A DNA stretch of 64,000 nucleotides, taken from assembly GCF_000003815.2 (NCBI RefSeq), contig NC_049985.1, positions 12,120,416-12,184,415 on the forward strand, written 5' to 3'. Position numbers and translations under genes: made by a program. This document shows, piece by piece, positions 39,801 through 45,729 of this stretch (position 1 is its first letter; each line of letters starts with the position of its first letter). The notes below the pieces were generated by a model, which saw only the letters and a program-made list of their open reading frames with translations, had not been told where the DNA came from and did not search any database. This stretch comes from Branchiostoma floridae (Eukaryota > Chordata > Leptocardii > Amphioxiformes > Branchiostomatidae).

Positions 39801-42286
39801 AAAACGCTTAGGTTTTCGGGTATGCGCGCACGCTGTATGTGTATGTATGTATATGTGTGTGTGTGTGTGAATACAATTACTCGAGGATGCCTTGGTGTAT
39901 TGTTTTGACATTTGGTAGGTCTGGGTAGGTCTTCATGAGGCCTTAGAATTAGATTTTGGGCTAGTTTTGGAGCTGCAGCAGAACTCCCATTTTTGATATT
40001 TCGCGTTTTAAATGTTATGACCATGGTTGTCAAGTGATAGATAGCTACTGAGAGGAAGAATAAGTCATGTAGCCCCAAGCGGCTTTTTTGGAACGGCAGG
40101 GGACATTTTTGTTACAGACTTTGAAAAAAAAATAACTCCAGAAGAGGTTTACGGATCATCATCATTCTAGATGTAAGTAATGATTTACATAATCATTAAT
40201 AAAGTAAATCAGTTACATGAGGAAATGAATGAGGGAAGTGAAAAATCTCAGATATATGCAACTGAGAAAGAGGAAATATCTATACATATCAATTATTCAA
40301 ATGAGAACCTGAACTGCATGAATATTGAGAAAGTACTATAATTCCATACTGGCAAATACACATGTAGATGAAATGTCATCATTCTTGTGAAATTTTGGCA
40401 TTTGGAAGTCAAGTAAATGTGGCCATTATTAGACATTAATCATTGAAATGAAGGCCCCATTTACATGATCTACAAGGAAATACCACAACATCCTTCTTTA
40501 CTATGATGAGAAGATGATTATTATTTGTGGTTAGGGTATATGAATACAGAAACAGAATACAAAAAGAGTAGGTATCATTCCTGTTGTGGGTGGATCAAAC
40601 AGTCTGGCCTGTAGGTTGATATATTGAAAGGGTAATAGTAACCTGTTATGTCAATCCTTCCATAATTGTAGCAAAAATCAATCTCAATATAAAGACGGAT
40701 ATAATTTATGCAAATAAAGACCCTATTTGCGTAAGCAATGAGAAACATTTATGATACGTGACTTAAACAGGTTAACATCATTTGGCATAGGCTGAGAGCA
40801 AGTTTTTTTTTCAAATTAGGATGTCATCTGCACCGATAACTTCAATTGATCAGGTATTTGGAAAAAAAAACTATAATAAATTGCGACATAAAATATGTTC
40901 CGGATCATTTTAAGTGGCGGAAGTTGCTATGAGTATGATACTTGTGCTTATTAATTTGCTTTTGATACCACATCAAGGTCTTGTAGTGTAAGAATTCTAC
41001 ATAGTATCCCAATGTCAATCTTTACATGTAGGTATGCTATGATATAACATGTGTCCAAGATGTATGCTTGATACTATTTTCTTATCTATTTCATCTATCA
41101 GAACTGGTATGTCGGATGGGAGATGGAGCATCCTACCGAGGAACAGTCTCTGTGACTGAAACAGGTAAGACCTGTCAACGCTGGGACAGTCAGACACCAC
41201 ATGGACACGAGTACACTACTGCAAAATACCCGTCATCCGGGCTGGAGGAGAACTACTGCCGGAAGACTGAAGGCTGGACCGAAGTTTGGTGCTTCACCAC
41301 GGATCCCAGCACGAGATATGAGATTTGTGACGTACCTGTATGTGGTAAGGTCCGATTCTGTGAATTATGTTAGTGCTTTACTTTCCTTTCAGCCATATCT
41401 GCTACAATATCTACTCCATAATTCAGCGGCATCTCATCAATCAATAATGTTTGATGAATAAGTCAATTGTATCTGAACAAAACAAAAAAAACTTTGATGA
41501 TACTGCTTTGAGACCTTTACATAGCTAAAATAAGCAACACTGGGAATGTTTATCATTATAACACTCCCTCGCGATCAGAATAACAATTTTGTATGAACGG
41601 TGGCAATAACTCCACCGTACATTTTTCAGTTGTCGGACACAAGCGGCAAGGGTGTAAGGGAGGCTACATACGACTCGGGCGACACTGTATCCGACTGGTT
41701 CCCATCCCAAAGTCATTCGTGGACGCAGAGCAGGCCTGTAAGGCGGATGGGGCGACTCTGGCCATGCCTAAAACAAAAGAACTGGACCTCGCTCTGAGAC
41801 GCCTGGTCAAAACATCCGGAGGCAACTACGATCACTGGATTGGCATGTCGAACGCTGGTAACCTCGACTGGACATGGGTGGACGGGACACGTCTGAGACA
41901 CTACCGGGTATGTGTTCTGTTGACAAGAACAATAGTTTGTAGTTCTTGTACATTCCATTCTTAAACTTATGCCATTGCCCATTCATAAGATTTCGTACAG
42001 TCATCCTTCTTCTCATTACTTCCTTTCTTAGTTCCTGATTAGTCTGTTGTGAATGATGGTCTCTCTGACTACACTCGTACTCCTATAATCCACAATGCAG
42101 GTACACGAGGGAATTAAAGCTGCTTTTCTTTTTCCCCAGGCATGGAACCCGGGTGAGCCAAGGGGTGACAAAGGGGTGGTACTGTGCGTTCAGTACTGGT
42201 CTTCAGGACATACTAGTGGTCCTATGTGGGACGACACTGAATGCCCTGGGGAAAAGTGGTTCATCTGCCAAATTCGTCCTGCTTGA
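7174..42286 (+). CDS. Gene 2: type II membrane receptor with F-type lectin, two C-type lectins, discoidin-like and kringle domains (first exon not found)
   Basis: Sixteen exons chain without a phase break: 7174-7326, 8340-8558, 8749-8823, 20249-20517, 20664-20837, 21093-21251, 21364-21445, 21594-21884, 22240-22435, 22785-23020, 24008-24388, 35586-36011, 39543-39602, 41102-41344, 41630-41907, 42140-42286. Together they give about 1,129 codons plus a TGA. Order by residue from the first visible codon: cytoplasmic tail ~1-172 with NxxY motifs, transmembrane helix ~173-196, Ser/Thr-rich stalk to ~377, Cys-rich module ~378-475, F-type lectin ~475-619, CTLD1 ~619-746, discoidin-like ~746-888, linker, kringle ~908-989, CTLD2 to the end. 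Positive and His residues before the helix and all Cys-rich domains after it imply N-in/C-out. I infer an endocytic or immune glycan receptor; linking the three tail exons to the rest across an 11.4-kb intron rests on phase and NxxY logic and needs transcript support. Confidence 0.8.
7327..8339. repeat. Intron with interspersed repeat
   Basis: Contains (GT)n-rich sequence near 7400-7425 followed by a diverged copy of the element also seen at 2340 and 39815 (CATGCCTGAGTGGATCATC, then a GCGGCTTTTGTAG stretch at 7683), and AT-rich sequence with several TTATGCAAAT-like pieces. No other gene is seen. Confidence 0.55.
8340..8558 (+). CDS. Gene 2 cytoplasmic exon b (FENPMYAA)
   Basis: A 219-base phase 1-1 exon with ATACAG acceptor and GTACGT donor. 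It is acidic ([19 protein letters not shown]), then Gln-rich, and ends with [25 protein letters not shown] fits the FxNPxY internalisation signal that recruits PTB/clathrin adaptors in LDL-receptor-type tails. The last third is homologous to the next exon, so the motif has been duplicated as an exon. Confidence 0.7.
8749..8823 (+). CDS. Gene 2 cytoplasmic exon c (second FENPMYAA)
   Basis: A 75-base phase 1-1 exon between TTGCCAACAG and GTACGT encoding [20 protein letters not shown] and RQDGG. It repeats the end of exon b nearly residue for residue, giving the tail two FxNPxY signals. Phase symmetry lets it be skipped without frame change, so alternative splicing could set the number of signals. 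Confidence 0.7.
8886..9022. repeat. (GT)n microsatellite, about 135 bases
   Basis: A near-uninterrupted GT run with a few GC steps begins about 60 bases after the donor of the 8749-8823 exon. Frameshifted translations of it produce long (CV)n/(TH)n reading frames that are not genes. Confidence 0.98.
9023..9538. other. Intron sequence, nothing recognised
   Basis: AT-rich intron of gene 2 with no exon, tandem repeat or mobile-element end that I can identify. Confidence 0.4.
9539..9638. other. Assembly gap, 100 N
   Basis: Exactly 100 N, the usual placeholder for unknown size. AGAATTTT occurs on both sides of the gap, so the flanks may overlap. Confidence 0.98.
9799..11118. repeat. CTAG-ended repeat family 2, copy with LINE inserted
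   Basis: Starts with an imperfect hairpin (ACATTTCAATCCA .. TGTTGGAATAT) and a TTTTCCTCCTGTCAAAT leader, runs through units like those of the 15.6-19.5 kb array (CCTGAAATTTGACATGAGGG, GCCCTTGTGTTAAAACC), and ends GCAAATGTCGGCCTTTCTAG at 11118. A LINE 3' fragment interrupts it from about 10395 to 10790. Confidence 0.7.
10395..10790 (+). mobile_element. Decayed non-LTR retrotransposon 3' fragment (+)
   Basis: In one frame the + strand reads [21 protein letters not shown], the 'W..n.m.lN..Ktk.m' block after the reverse-transcriptase active site of CR1/RTE-like LINEs. This is followed by [15 protein letters not shown]-stop, typical of the C-terminal end, then a 3' UTR ending GAGAAATAAAGTG. A reverse-complement copy of the 3' UTR lies at 11478-11740. 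RT core and N-terminus are missing. Confidence 0.65.
11305..11465 (+). pseudogene. Decayed third NPMY cytoplasmic exon of gene 2
   Basis: Aligns with exon 8340-8558 along its length: [16 protein letters not shown] versus [16 protein letters not shown], then [11 protein letters not shown] versus [10 protein letters not shown], ending NNPMYEP. The homologous frame has one TAA at 11378-11380, where the intact exon has CAA. The 3' border still has a plausible phase-1 donor (CCAT then GTGAGT). The sequence before it also matches the intron before 8749. It is read as a duplicated tail exon killed by one nonsense change; if the stop were an error it would be a third NPxY exon. Confidence 0.6.
11478..12070 (-). 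mobile_element. Decayed LINE 3' region (-)
   Basis: 11478-11740 is the reverse complement of the LINE 3' end at 10530-10785 (shared ATGCAATTCAGCCCCTACG block). Continuing leftwards in the minus-strand reading, frames shift between [10 protein letters not shown]-like and [14 protein letters not shown]-like peptides, the usual 'vrP.LEY..vWsP .. iE.vQ..a.r.i' region of non-LTR reverse transcriptases. It is full of frameshifts and stops. Confidence 0.55.
12190..12800. repeat. GC-rich tandem repeat, ~145-bp units, four diverged copies
   Basis: Units start near 12207, 12347, 12497 and 12645, each with a 'ATCTCGAGAACGG..' (or TGTCCGGAACG, TCTTCTGAACGG, TCTCCGGAACG) head, then GACGATTTTTGGTACGTGGG-like and GGTTTGATTTTGGGCCTCCT blocks. 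The head and 'GGGCCTCC' block resemble the CAAGAACGG..GGGCCCCCTAGCGG core of the ~1-kb repeat families elsewhere in the window. The 187-codon minus-strand reading frame here is an artefact of the repeat. Confidence 0.65.
12801..14090. other. Intron sequence, nothing recognised
   Basis: About 1.3 kb of unique-looking intronic DNA inside the large gene 2 intron, between the GC-rich tandem repeat and the LINE pieces. Small open frames (for example 13269-13457) show no family features or splice logic. Confidence 0.4.
14096..15335 (-). mobile_element. Decayed LINE reverse-transcriptase region (-)
   Basis: Minus-strand peptides run in order from right to left: [20 protein letters not shown] (15.2-15.1 kb), [13 protein letters not shown], then [20 protein letters not shown] (RT motif A region) and [15 protein letters not shown] (motif B) near 14.3 kb, then the block homologous to 10400-10510. 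Frameshifts and stops separate them and no FADD box is seen. The endonuclease part is absent. Confidence 0.75.
15341..15562. repeat. Hairpin repeats at start of family-2 array
   Basis: First a palindrome with arms TATATTTCAGCCATAC and GTATGGTGAAATATA, then four tandem ~45-60-bp palindromes with arms ATATTGCAATCCATAC and GTATGGGATTGCAATAT. The subterminal sequence at the other end of the array (GGATTGCAATATGC) is the same motif. This is the hairpin end of a CTAG-ended element. Confidence 0.9.
15563..19510. repeat. Higher-order tandem array: ~1.03-kb units built of ~155-165-bp subunits
   Basis: Subunits read '..CCTATGCCCTTGTAT.AAAACC', 'AATGACCTGAAATTTGGTAC', 'GGTGCATTGGACATATGAGC', 'CATCAACACTTTCTTCATAG', 'GAGTTATTTTGGG'. 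Roughly six subunits form a higher-order unit ending GCAAATGTCGGCCTTTCTAGT; the marker recurs near 16552, 17578 and 18623. Three units are complete and the fourth (18672-19510) is cut short. Related single copies occur at 9799-11118, 26276-26800, 35060-35330 and 38060-39314. Confidence 0.9.
19593..19674 (+). pseudogene. tRNA-Leu-like relic
   Basis: TGGCCGAGCGGTCTAA is a perfect tRNA-Leu-type A box and D arm. An anticodon loop TTTAGAT (anticodon TAG) sits between partly complementary GATGCG/CGCAGTC arms, a variable arm follows, and the T arm is GTGGGTTGGAACCCCAC. The T loop has GG where TTCGA is required, and the acceptor ends pair poorly. It is a decayed tRNA gene or the head of a tRNA-derived SINE. 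Confidence 0.55.
19675..20248. other. Intron sequence before the membrane exon
   Basis: No exon or repeat recognised; ends with the TTGTCTACTCACAG acceptor used by the membrane exon. Confidence 0.4.
20249..20517 (+). CDS. Gene 2 transmembrane exon
   Basis: Begins in phase 1 after ACTCACAG with acidic [15 protein letters not shown], then FIRHN followed by a hydrophobic run [20 protein letters not shown] with a short tail LVTFL, then a Ser/Thr/Pro segment. A signal anchor preceded by basic residues indicates type II topology. Two donors are possible: GTACGT at 20447 (phase 1) or GTTGGT at 20518 (phase 0). I prefer 20518 because only it keeps the frame into the next stalk exon. An ATG at 20227 lies upstream in frame and could serve a tail-less isoform. 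Confidence 0.75.
20664..20837 (+). CDS. Gene 2 stalk exon 1
   Basis: Phase 0-0 exon of 174 bases with TTAAACAG acceptor and GTAAGA donor. The peptide is Thr/Ser-rich ([39 protein letters not shown]). It is paralogous to the next exon (E/G-PT...W.T.DG.T...TD..LET), so the stalk grew by exon duplication. Dense Ser/Thr suggests O-glycosylation. Confidence 0.6.
21093..21251 (+). CDS. Gene 2 stalk exon 2
   Basis: Phase 0-0 exon of 159 bases, GTGAAG acceptor and GTATAAG donor. It encodes [20 protein letters not shown], then [20 protein letters not shown] and [12 protein letters not shown]. Same layout as the preceding stalk exon, with a short internal SVSP duplication. Low complexity makes the exact acceptor uncertain. 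Confidence 0.6.
21364..21445 (+). CDS. Gene 2 stalk exon 3
   Basis: Short exon, phase 0 to 1, after TTTGTCGCCAG and before GTACCC. It encodes [19 protein letters not shown] and QHPSTTHE. Charged and Thr-rich; it restores phase 1 for the Cys-rich module that follows. Confidence 0.6.
21594..21884 (+). CDS. Gene 2 exon: Cys-rich '[18 protein letters not shown]' module
   Basis: A 291-base phase 1-1 exon encoding a compact module: [76 protein letters not shown]. Its plan (Gly-Cys-Trp/Tyr-x-Asp start, C...A...G..VFAVQ.GGQC) recalls WSC-type carbohydrate-binding domains, but the cysteine pattern is not a standard WSC. I recognise it as a recurrent module of marine invertebrate extracellular proteins without a firm name or function. 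Confidence 0.8.
22240..22435 (+). CDS. Gene 2 exon: F-type lectin, N-terminal half
   Basis: Phase 1 to 2, TTCACCAG acceptor and GTATGTG donor. It encodes [35 protein letters not shown] and [16 protein letters not shown], the standard start of an F-type lectin (fucolectin) domain. A His in CTHT is the candidate partner of the RxDx4R motif in the next exon; spacing is 29 residues, about three more than in the family pattern, because of a longer GNPGETNP loop. Confidence 0.92.
22785..23020 (+). CDS. Gene 2 exon: F-type lectin, C-terminal half
   Basis: Phase 2 to 1. It encodes [40 protein letters not shown] and ends [20 protein letters not shown]. The fucose-contact motif RxDx4R is intact; the vicinal Cys pair is reduced to one Cys. 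With the previous exon it completes a ~144-residue F-type lectin. Near-identical to 1436-1671. Confidence 0.93.
23021..24007. repeat. Intron with truncated CTAG-family-1-like repeat
   Basis: The first ~65 bases after the donor match gene 1, then diverge; homology returns around 23184-23240 (CTAATGACCCTAAATTCGGG, GGGTGAGTCCAAATG). From about 23409 (GAGTTCGGAGACCTCATATC) to 23965 (CAGACAGACAGGC..) is a short minus-oriented copy of the ~1-kb family with much of its core missing. Confidence 0.6.
24008..24388 (+). CDS. Gene 2 exon: C-type lectin domain 1 (EPN type)
   Basis: A whole CTLD in one 381-base phase 1-1 exon: [94 protein letters not shown]. It is a long-form CTLD with six Cys. EPN is the mannose-type selectivity motif of Ca2+ site 2, and WED stands where WND is usual, so Ca2+-dependent sugar binding is plausible. 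Gene 1 has no counterpart. Confidence 0.95.
24708..25701 (+). mobile_element. CTAG-ended repeat family 1, copy A
   Basis: Left end is a perfect hairpin, TTACCTCCATGA-AATG-TCATGGAGGTAA. It is followed by a (GTCT)n run, ACAAGATAACTCAAGAACGG, a CCCCCTAGCGGC block, AT-rich sequence with repeated ATGCAAAT/ATTTGCAT pairs, and an end CATGGAGGTATTAGTTCGCC GAACTCTAG. Non-coding. Confidence 0.8.
25702..26882. other. Intron with family-2 fragment
   Basis: Unique intron to about 26270 with a small (CGTA)n run near 25957. Then come two family-2 hairpins (TTTCAGCCATACGACAGGTATGG region, 26277-26360), a leader TTCTTTCTCTTGTCAAATG and degenerate family-2 subunits to about 26800, without a recognisable CTAG end. 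Confidence 0.6.
26883..30035 (+). mobile_element. CTAG-ended repeat family 1, three tandem copies (B, C, D)
   Basis: Copy B 26883-27994, C 27995-29014, D 29015-30035. B starts with two hairpins (TTACCTCCATGAAATGTCAT..). Each copy has a GTCTGTGTGT run, AACTCAAGAACGGCTGGGTG, GGGCCCCCTAGCG and AGGGAACAACGG blocks, and ends GAGGTCGCCGAACTCTAG (CTAT in D). C and D lack the initial hairpin, so they abut head to tail as HINE-type arrays do. No protein is encoded. Confidence 0.85.
30036..31359. other. AT-rich intron with 30-bp perfect palindrome
   Basis: Low-GC sequence rich in TAATTAGCAT words. A 30-base perfect palindrome (15-base arm TTTATGCTAATTAGG) lies at 30145-30174. The 3' side of the minus-strand transposon-like gene reaches this stretch; I could not locate a terminal repeat. 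Confidence 0.5.
31360..34303 (-). pseudogene. Transposon-like gene, ~970 codons, one frameshift (coiled coil + DGTSKK + MSDRH protein)
   Basis: Two overlapping minus-strand frames (34303-32843, 486 codons; 33015-31360) form one protein broken at 32887-32893, where TTC AAA AAA AGT has one A too many: without it QQVDMFKK reads directly into [12 protein letters not shown]. The N-terminal part has a helical domain (~1-110) and long coiled coil (~130-330). Then [20 protein letters not shown], whose Asp could be the first acid of an RNase H-like fold, [19 protein letters not shown], and [18 protein letters not shown]; the C-terminus is basic coiled coil. This set of motifs is one I associate with multicopy, transposon-like proteins of aquatic animals, but I cannot name the superfamily. 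It sits antisense in a gene 2 intron. Confidence 0.7.
34560..35055 (-). promoter_or_regulatory. CpG-rich block upstream of the transposon-like gene
   Basis: GC- and CpG-dense sequence (GCGCATGCAGGCGTGCGCTC, CCGCGGGGCCGCGGCGCGG, ACCGCGCGGCGCCGCG) in otherwise AT-rich DNA, 260 bases upstream of the minus-strand ATG at 34303. It stops sharply at ~35055, where family-2 sequence (CCTTGATCATATGCC) begins. Likely the element's own promoter or 5' UTR region; inference only. Confidence 0.45.
35060..35585. repeat. Family-2 and family-3 repeat fragments
   Basis: 35060-35330 matches 38230-38570 (subunits of family 2, e.g. GATATTTATTCAAATGGCCC). 35365-35540 is the hairpin-proximal end of family 3 in minus orientation (CCCCTACCCACGTACCAAAC, then CAGACAGACAGACACACAG and AACATAACCTTCAGGCGAAG). 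The discoidin exon begins 45 bases later. Confidence 0.65.
35586..36011 (+). CDS. Gene 2 exon: discoidin-like (F5/8 type C) domain
   Basis: A 426-base phase 1-1 exon encoding a ~142-residue beta-sandwich: [99 protein letters not shown]. The 'vlDGd..shW', 'w.i.fDL..p..l..i.i.ny' and '.RfwkF.v...' pattern is that of galactose-binding-like F5/8C domains of invertebrate extracellular proteins. It lacks the flanking Cys pair of coagulation-factor C domains. Absent from gene 1. Confidence 0.8.
36012..37035. other. Intron sequence left of the gap
   Basis: AT-rich, no exon seen. From about 36711 to 37035 it is repeated almost exactly on the right side of the gap (37779-38090). Confidence 0.5.
37036..37752. 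other. Assembly gap, 717 N
   Basis: A run of 717 N flanked on both sides by the same ~320-base sequence (GGGCTTACTTTTATGGGGGC .. GGCGCAAGGGTAGAGTGG). A gap with identical flanks is typical of a collapsed repeat or of allelic ends placed in series. Confidence 0.98.
38060..39314. repeat. CTAG-ended repeat family 2, diverged copy
   Basis: Starts with CTGAAATTTGGCGCAAGGG-type subunits, has a degenerate middle, and ends ATGGTTGAAATATGC .. CTCAAGCAAATGTCGGCC TTTCTAG at 39314. Its subterminal motif is the TTGAAAT variant, matching the TTTCAGCC hairpin type rather than the TTGCAAT type of the 15.4-kb hairpins. Confidence 0.65.
39543..39602 (+). CDS. Gene 2 exon: 20-codon linker
   Basis: Phase 1-1 exon of 60 bases, CTCCCCACCAG acceptor and GTAACAG donor, encoding [19 protein letters not shown]. 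It is the counterpart of 2132-2191. Frame, length and borders are conserved between paralogs while the flanking intron has diverged. Confidence 0.75.
39815..41030. repeat. Interspersed repeat, longer copy of the 2340-2645 element
   Basis: Begins TATGCGCGCACGCTG with a GTATGT run, then ACTCGAGGATGCCTTGG, GTAGCCCCAAGCGG, AATAACTCCAGAAGAGG and AT-rich sequence. The plan is the same as the CTAG families (microsatellite, GAACGG-like block, CCCC..GCGG block), but I could not find both ends. Confidence 0.6.
41102..41344 (+). CDS. Gene 2 exon: kringle domain
   Basis: A 243-base phase 1-1 exon. It encodes a six-Cys kringle ([60 protein letters not shown]). As in gene 1, the Asp-x-Asp of lysine-binding kringles is missing, so another ligand or a purely structural role is likely. 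Confidence 0.95.
41630..41907 (+). CDS. Gene 2 exon: C-type lectin domain 2, N-terminal part
   Basis: 278 bases, phase 1 to 0, CATTTTTCAG acceptor and GTATGTG donor. It encodes [35 protein letters not shown] and [17 protein letters not shown]. It has the fold core and the first Cys set of a long-form CTLD; the sugar/Ca2+ loop is in the next exon. Confidence 0.93.
42140..42286 (+). CDS. Gene 2 terminal exon: C-type lectin 2 binding loop
   Basis: Phase 0 exon ending in TGA at 42284-42286. It encodes [40 protein letters not shown] and [11 protein letters not shown] and WDD replace EPN and WND. AATAAA overlaps the stop (42286-42291) but is too close to be the obvious polyadenylation signal. Confidence 0.92.
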   Translation, partial: AWNPGEPRGDKGVVLCVQYWSSGHTSGPMWDDTECPGEKWFICQIRPA

Positions 42287-44625
42287 ATAAAAGAATTGTG
42301 ACAGAAATTGTTCTCTTCATTTTGGTCAACACATCAGTAACATCAGAACTGGTACATGTTCAGAGTCAGTGATTGACATTTCCCCTTGTTAAAATGAATT
42401 AGAGATTGTAAGTTAAAGGGTACAAAACTTTGTATTTTTGCCATTATTCAAAACTTATTTATATTTTAAGGGCAATTTACTCTATTTCCTGAACAGAAAA
42501 ATTGATCATTAAGATATAAAAAAATGAATTCTGGTGTAGTTGCACAAGAAAGAAAGAAAATTCAGTGTCTCTTGATGATCAATGTATTTTCGTCACATAG
42601 AGGTATATTTGTGGATATAGACCTATAGCAGTGTCAAAACTAACAAACCAACTGCGACGAAATCATGTTATTCGCCTCTTTTCATGTGGCCATGTAAGTT
42701 CACCTGTCACAACATAGTACAGGCGTTCGTTCCAATACGCAGTTTACTGTGGATTTCGTCTGGAAAACCTGGTTTATCTAGCATGATGTTATATCGTATA
42801 AGAGTGGCGACTTGATGACAGGTGTTACAGAGCTGCATTAGTTCATGCTACGTCTTCTTTTCTAATGTCTATTTCTACACACTCAGTGTGAGCTTTTTGG
42901 ACCCAGTACTGTAAAGTACATGTTCATTCCTGCACAATCATGCGGTCAGCGAGCAGCATGAGTGGCCTCTATTATTTCACTGATGATGAAAAATATTTAT
43001 ACACTTGTAAGGTAATTTATACACTTGATTGACACAATACTTCTATTTACAATAGTTGTAAAAATATGATATTGGTGATATGTTGCAATTAGAAATATTC
43101 ATTTACTGATTCCTTAATTCAGTCTTAGTACAACGTTTGATTCAAATAGTTTTCTAATAACTTGCCAGGATAAAACACTAGAGAATCTTTATCCGCGTGG
43201 TAACCTAAAGAACGATATATATAAGTCGAAGGACGGTGGTTTGAAACTGTAATATCATATTGCCAAATTTTAATATTTACAGTTTGAAACCGCCGGTCGT
43301 CTACTTGATATCCCTAAATACTGTTCTTAAAATCAAAGGGTATGGCCTACCCCGCTGATAAAAGTGAATTAGCGTTAAAAGTATATATAATGCAGTTCGT
43401 GTGCAGCCTTGTTTTCATATTTTTTTATGATTATAATTATAGGCCCAATTTAGAAATATTTCACCTAGCTGCTCTTTTTGCTTTAGTTTGTGACATAAAA
43501 GAGCAAAATGACATATTTTGTTGGGGCTAAATGTACTTCTATTTTCTAATCTGTCAAGAATGACTACTGAGTATAATGCAAACATATAATGTTGATTGCA
43601 ACTTTTATTCATCATCATATCCATAGTCATTGGCTTAATTTTTCTATATGTTATACTTACATTTAAGTTTGTAAAACATCTTTACTTGAAATAACGCAAA
43701 AGTATATTATTGGTAATATCTTTACTTAAAATAACGCAAAAGTATATTATGGGTAATGTGCAGCTTGGTAACATCAAAAGTAAGGAAATGTACAAATGTG
43801 TAAGATTGACAGCTGTAATGTTTTTATTTGTTGCTAATCATAACGTTTCCACAAAGGTCACACAAAGGTGATACAAAAGCTATCATTACTTAATGGACCG
43901 AGGTATGAGCGCTCCGAACTATTGTTACTTTTTCACCACGTCAAGAGTTTTGTTGTTAACATTTTTCGTCAAAGAAGGAATCACACAAGGACATCCTGAT
44001 CCACACAAGCGATGGAAAAATTACATTTTGAGCTGTCCGTTTTGATTTTCTTTTGTTCAAACCGAGTTTCATCATTAGTTTGTAGACGGTTTTTTTTTTC
44101 AAGGGAAAAATGCGATACCATACTTGAAATGACTATTTTACCAATGACGACTTTTTTTGCGTATGTAAGGCAGACTAATTCCTCGATAAGCTGTTTTTCT
44201 CCAGATACAAACTAATGATCAAACTCGGTGCTGCTCAAAGCAGATGCCAAACTGGCAGTGTATTCTTTGATCTGGAAGATGAATACATGACGCGTGGCGG
44301 TTAGTTGTAACAGTTTAATCGAAATAGAGATTTGATTGTCAAAAATCAGCTGTTTGATGTCTATTCTTTTGATAATATGATATAAGGAAAATAATGAATA
44401 ATTCATGAGATCTTGCCTCATTAGTCTACGTGCGTCGTCGATCCTGTGCCTGCATTTACTTTCAAAGTCCGTCGTCAATTCAAGACACGCACTCAGCACA
44501 CTTTAGCATATGTGTCCAATTTTATTATTTTTTCGTTGTTCAAAAGTTCCCGCGTTGGTTCGTTTTCAAACACCATTTTTCTTATACGACAGTTTGTCGG
44601 ACATTTTGAATTCTGAGGGCGAAAA
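42287..44625. other. 3' flank of gene 2, duplicate of 3998-6575
   Basis: Noncoding, collinear with the gene 1 flank with small indels (for example a doubled AATAACGCAAAAGTATATTA block near 43690-43755). No gene is supported. Confidence 0.8.
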
Positions 44626-45729
44626 AAAAATACAAGAAAAAAATGCTTCTAAATCACAGGACTAAATATCCAGTCCATTTTTCAAGGCTTAATTTGCCTT
44701 AACTTCACCTCCAGTAAGACTGTAAGAGACAACCGTCGCCATTTCAATATGTTTTTATTGTTTAAAGAGGGGGCAAGGGTGTTGTGGCGCCATGCCCTGA
44801 CCACTTCCCCTCATACCCTGGAGAGCAGATCCTTTGACAAGCATTAAAAAAATCAAATTGGCCAGGGATGCTATTGGGTGGCCAGGATTTTTCAGAACAG
44901 GCGGAAATCAATGCGCGAGGATGTCATCCGTACAATTAAGTCAGTGTGGCCTAAGCTATTGTATTTGTTTTAGTTTGTAACATAAAAGACTAACATACCA
45001 AATTATTGGTAGGATTTCAATTTTCTGCTTTATTGAAAATGTCAGATTGGAGATCGATTGCAACTTTTACTGATCGTAGTCATTGGCTGCATAAAGTTTA
45101 TAAAATATTTTGTTTGTATTATTTTCTTAAGCAATTGTAAGATATCACTTCATAATTGAAAACCACACTATTGGTTATGCACAACTTGGTATCAATCAGA
45201 AGAGAATGTACAAAGATGTAAGGTTGACTGCTGTAATTTTTCTTTTGTTGCTAGCCATAAAGTTGTCTCAATGCTCACACCTTACAAATGATACCGACAT
45301 ATACATAACAATAAGTAGAAAAGACTTCATCCAATTGATTACCCCATTTTCTCATCTTCATTAGTTGGTTATAAACATTGGAGCCTGAAATCCCGTTTAT
45401 CGTATTTTTCATTTCTTTTCCAGGTTAGCAGTACTAAAGATTCTAATCTGTTAAATTGTAATTAATGTTAAAGATTTGAAAAGACAGCGATAATTTCATG
45501 ACAATATCAATGTCTACCTTAGAAGGAATTTTTCTATCAGCAATAAACGTGTACATTGTGTGTTTTACTGGTAGTATCAATGTACGTTCTGTGCAATGCA
45601 ACGGTACAATAAACTTTTCTTTAACATTGAACAGTCTCTACATTGAAATTTACGAGAAACAAGCGATGGAATAGATGTGATCAGGCTGATTGACAACGCG
45701 TTGTGAAGAGCTTGACGACATATTTAAAA
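44626..45729. repeat. Further copy of the flank module
   Basis: 44950-45300 repeats the 43440-43860 type sequence (TTGTTTTAGTTTGTAACATAAAAG, then GTATCAATCAGAAGAG). 45270-45640 and 44840-45260 are matched in inverted orientation at 61310-61690 and 63070-63560. Nothing coding is seen. Confidence 0.65.
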
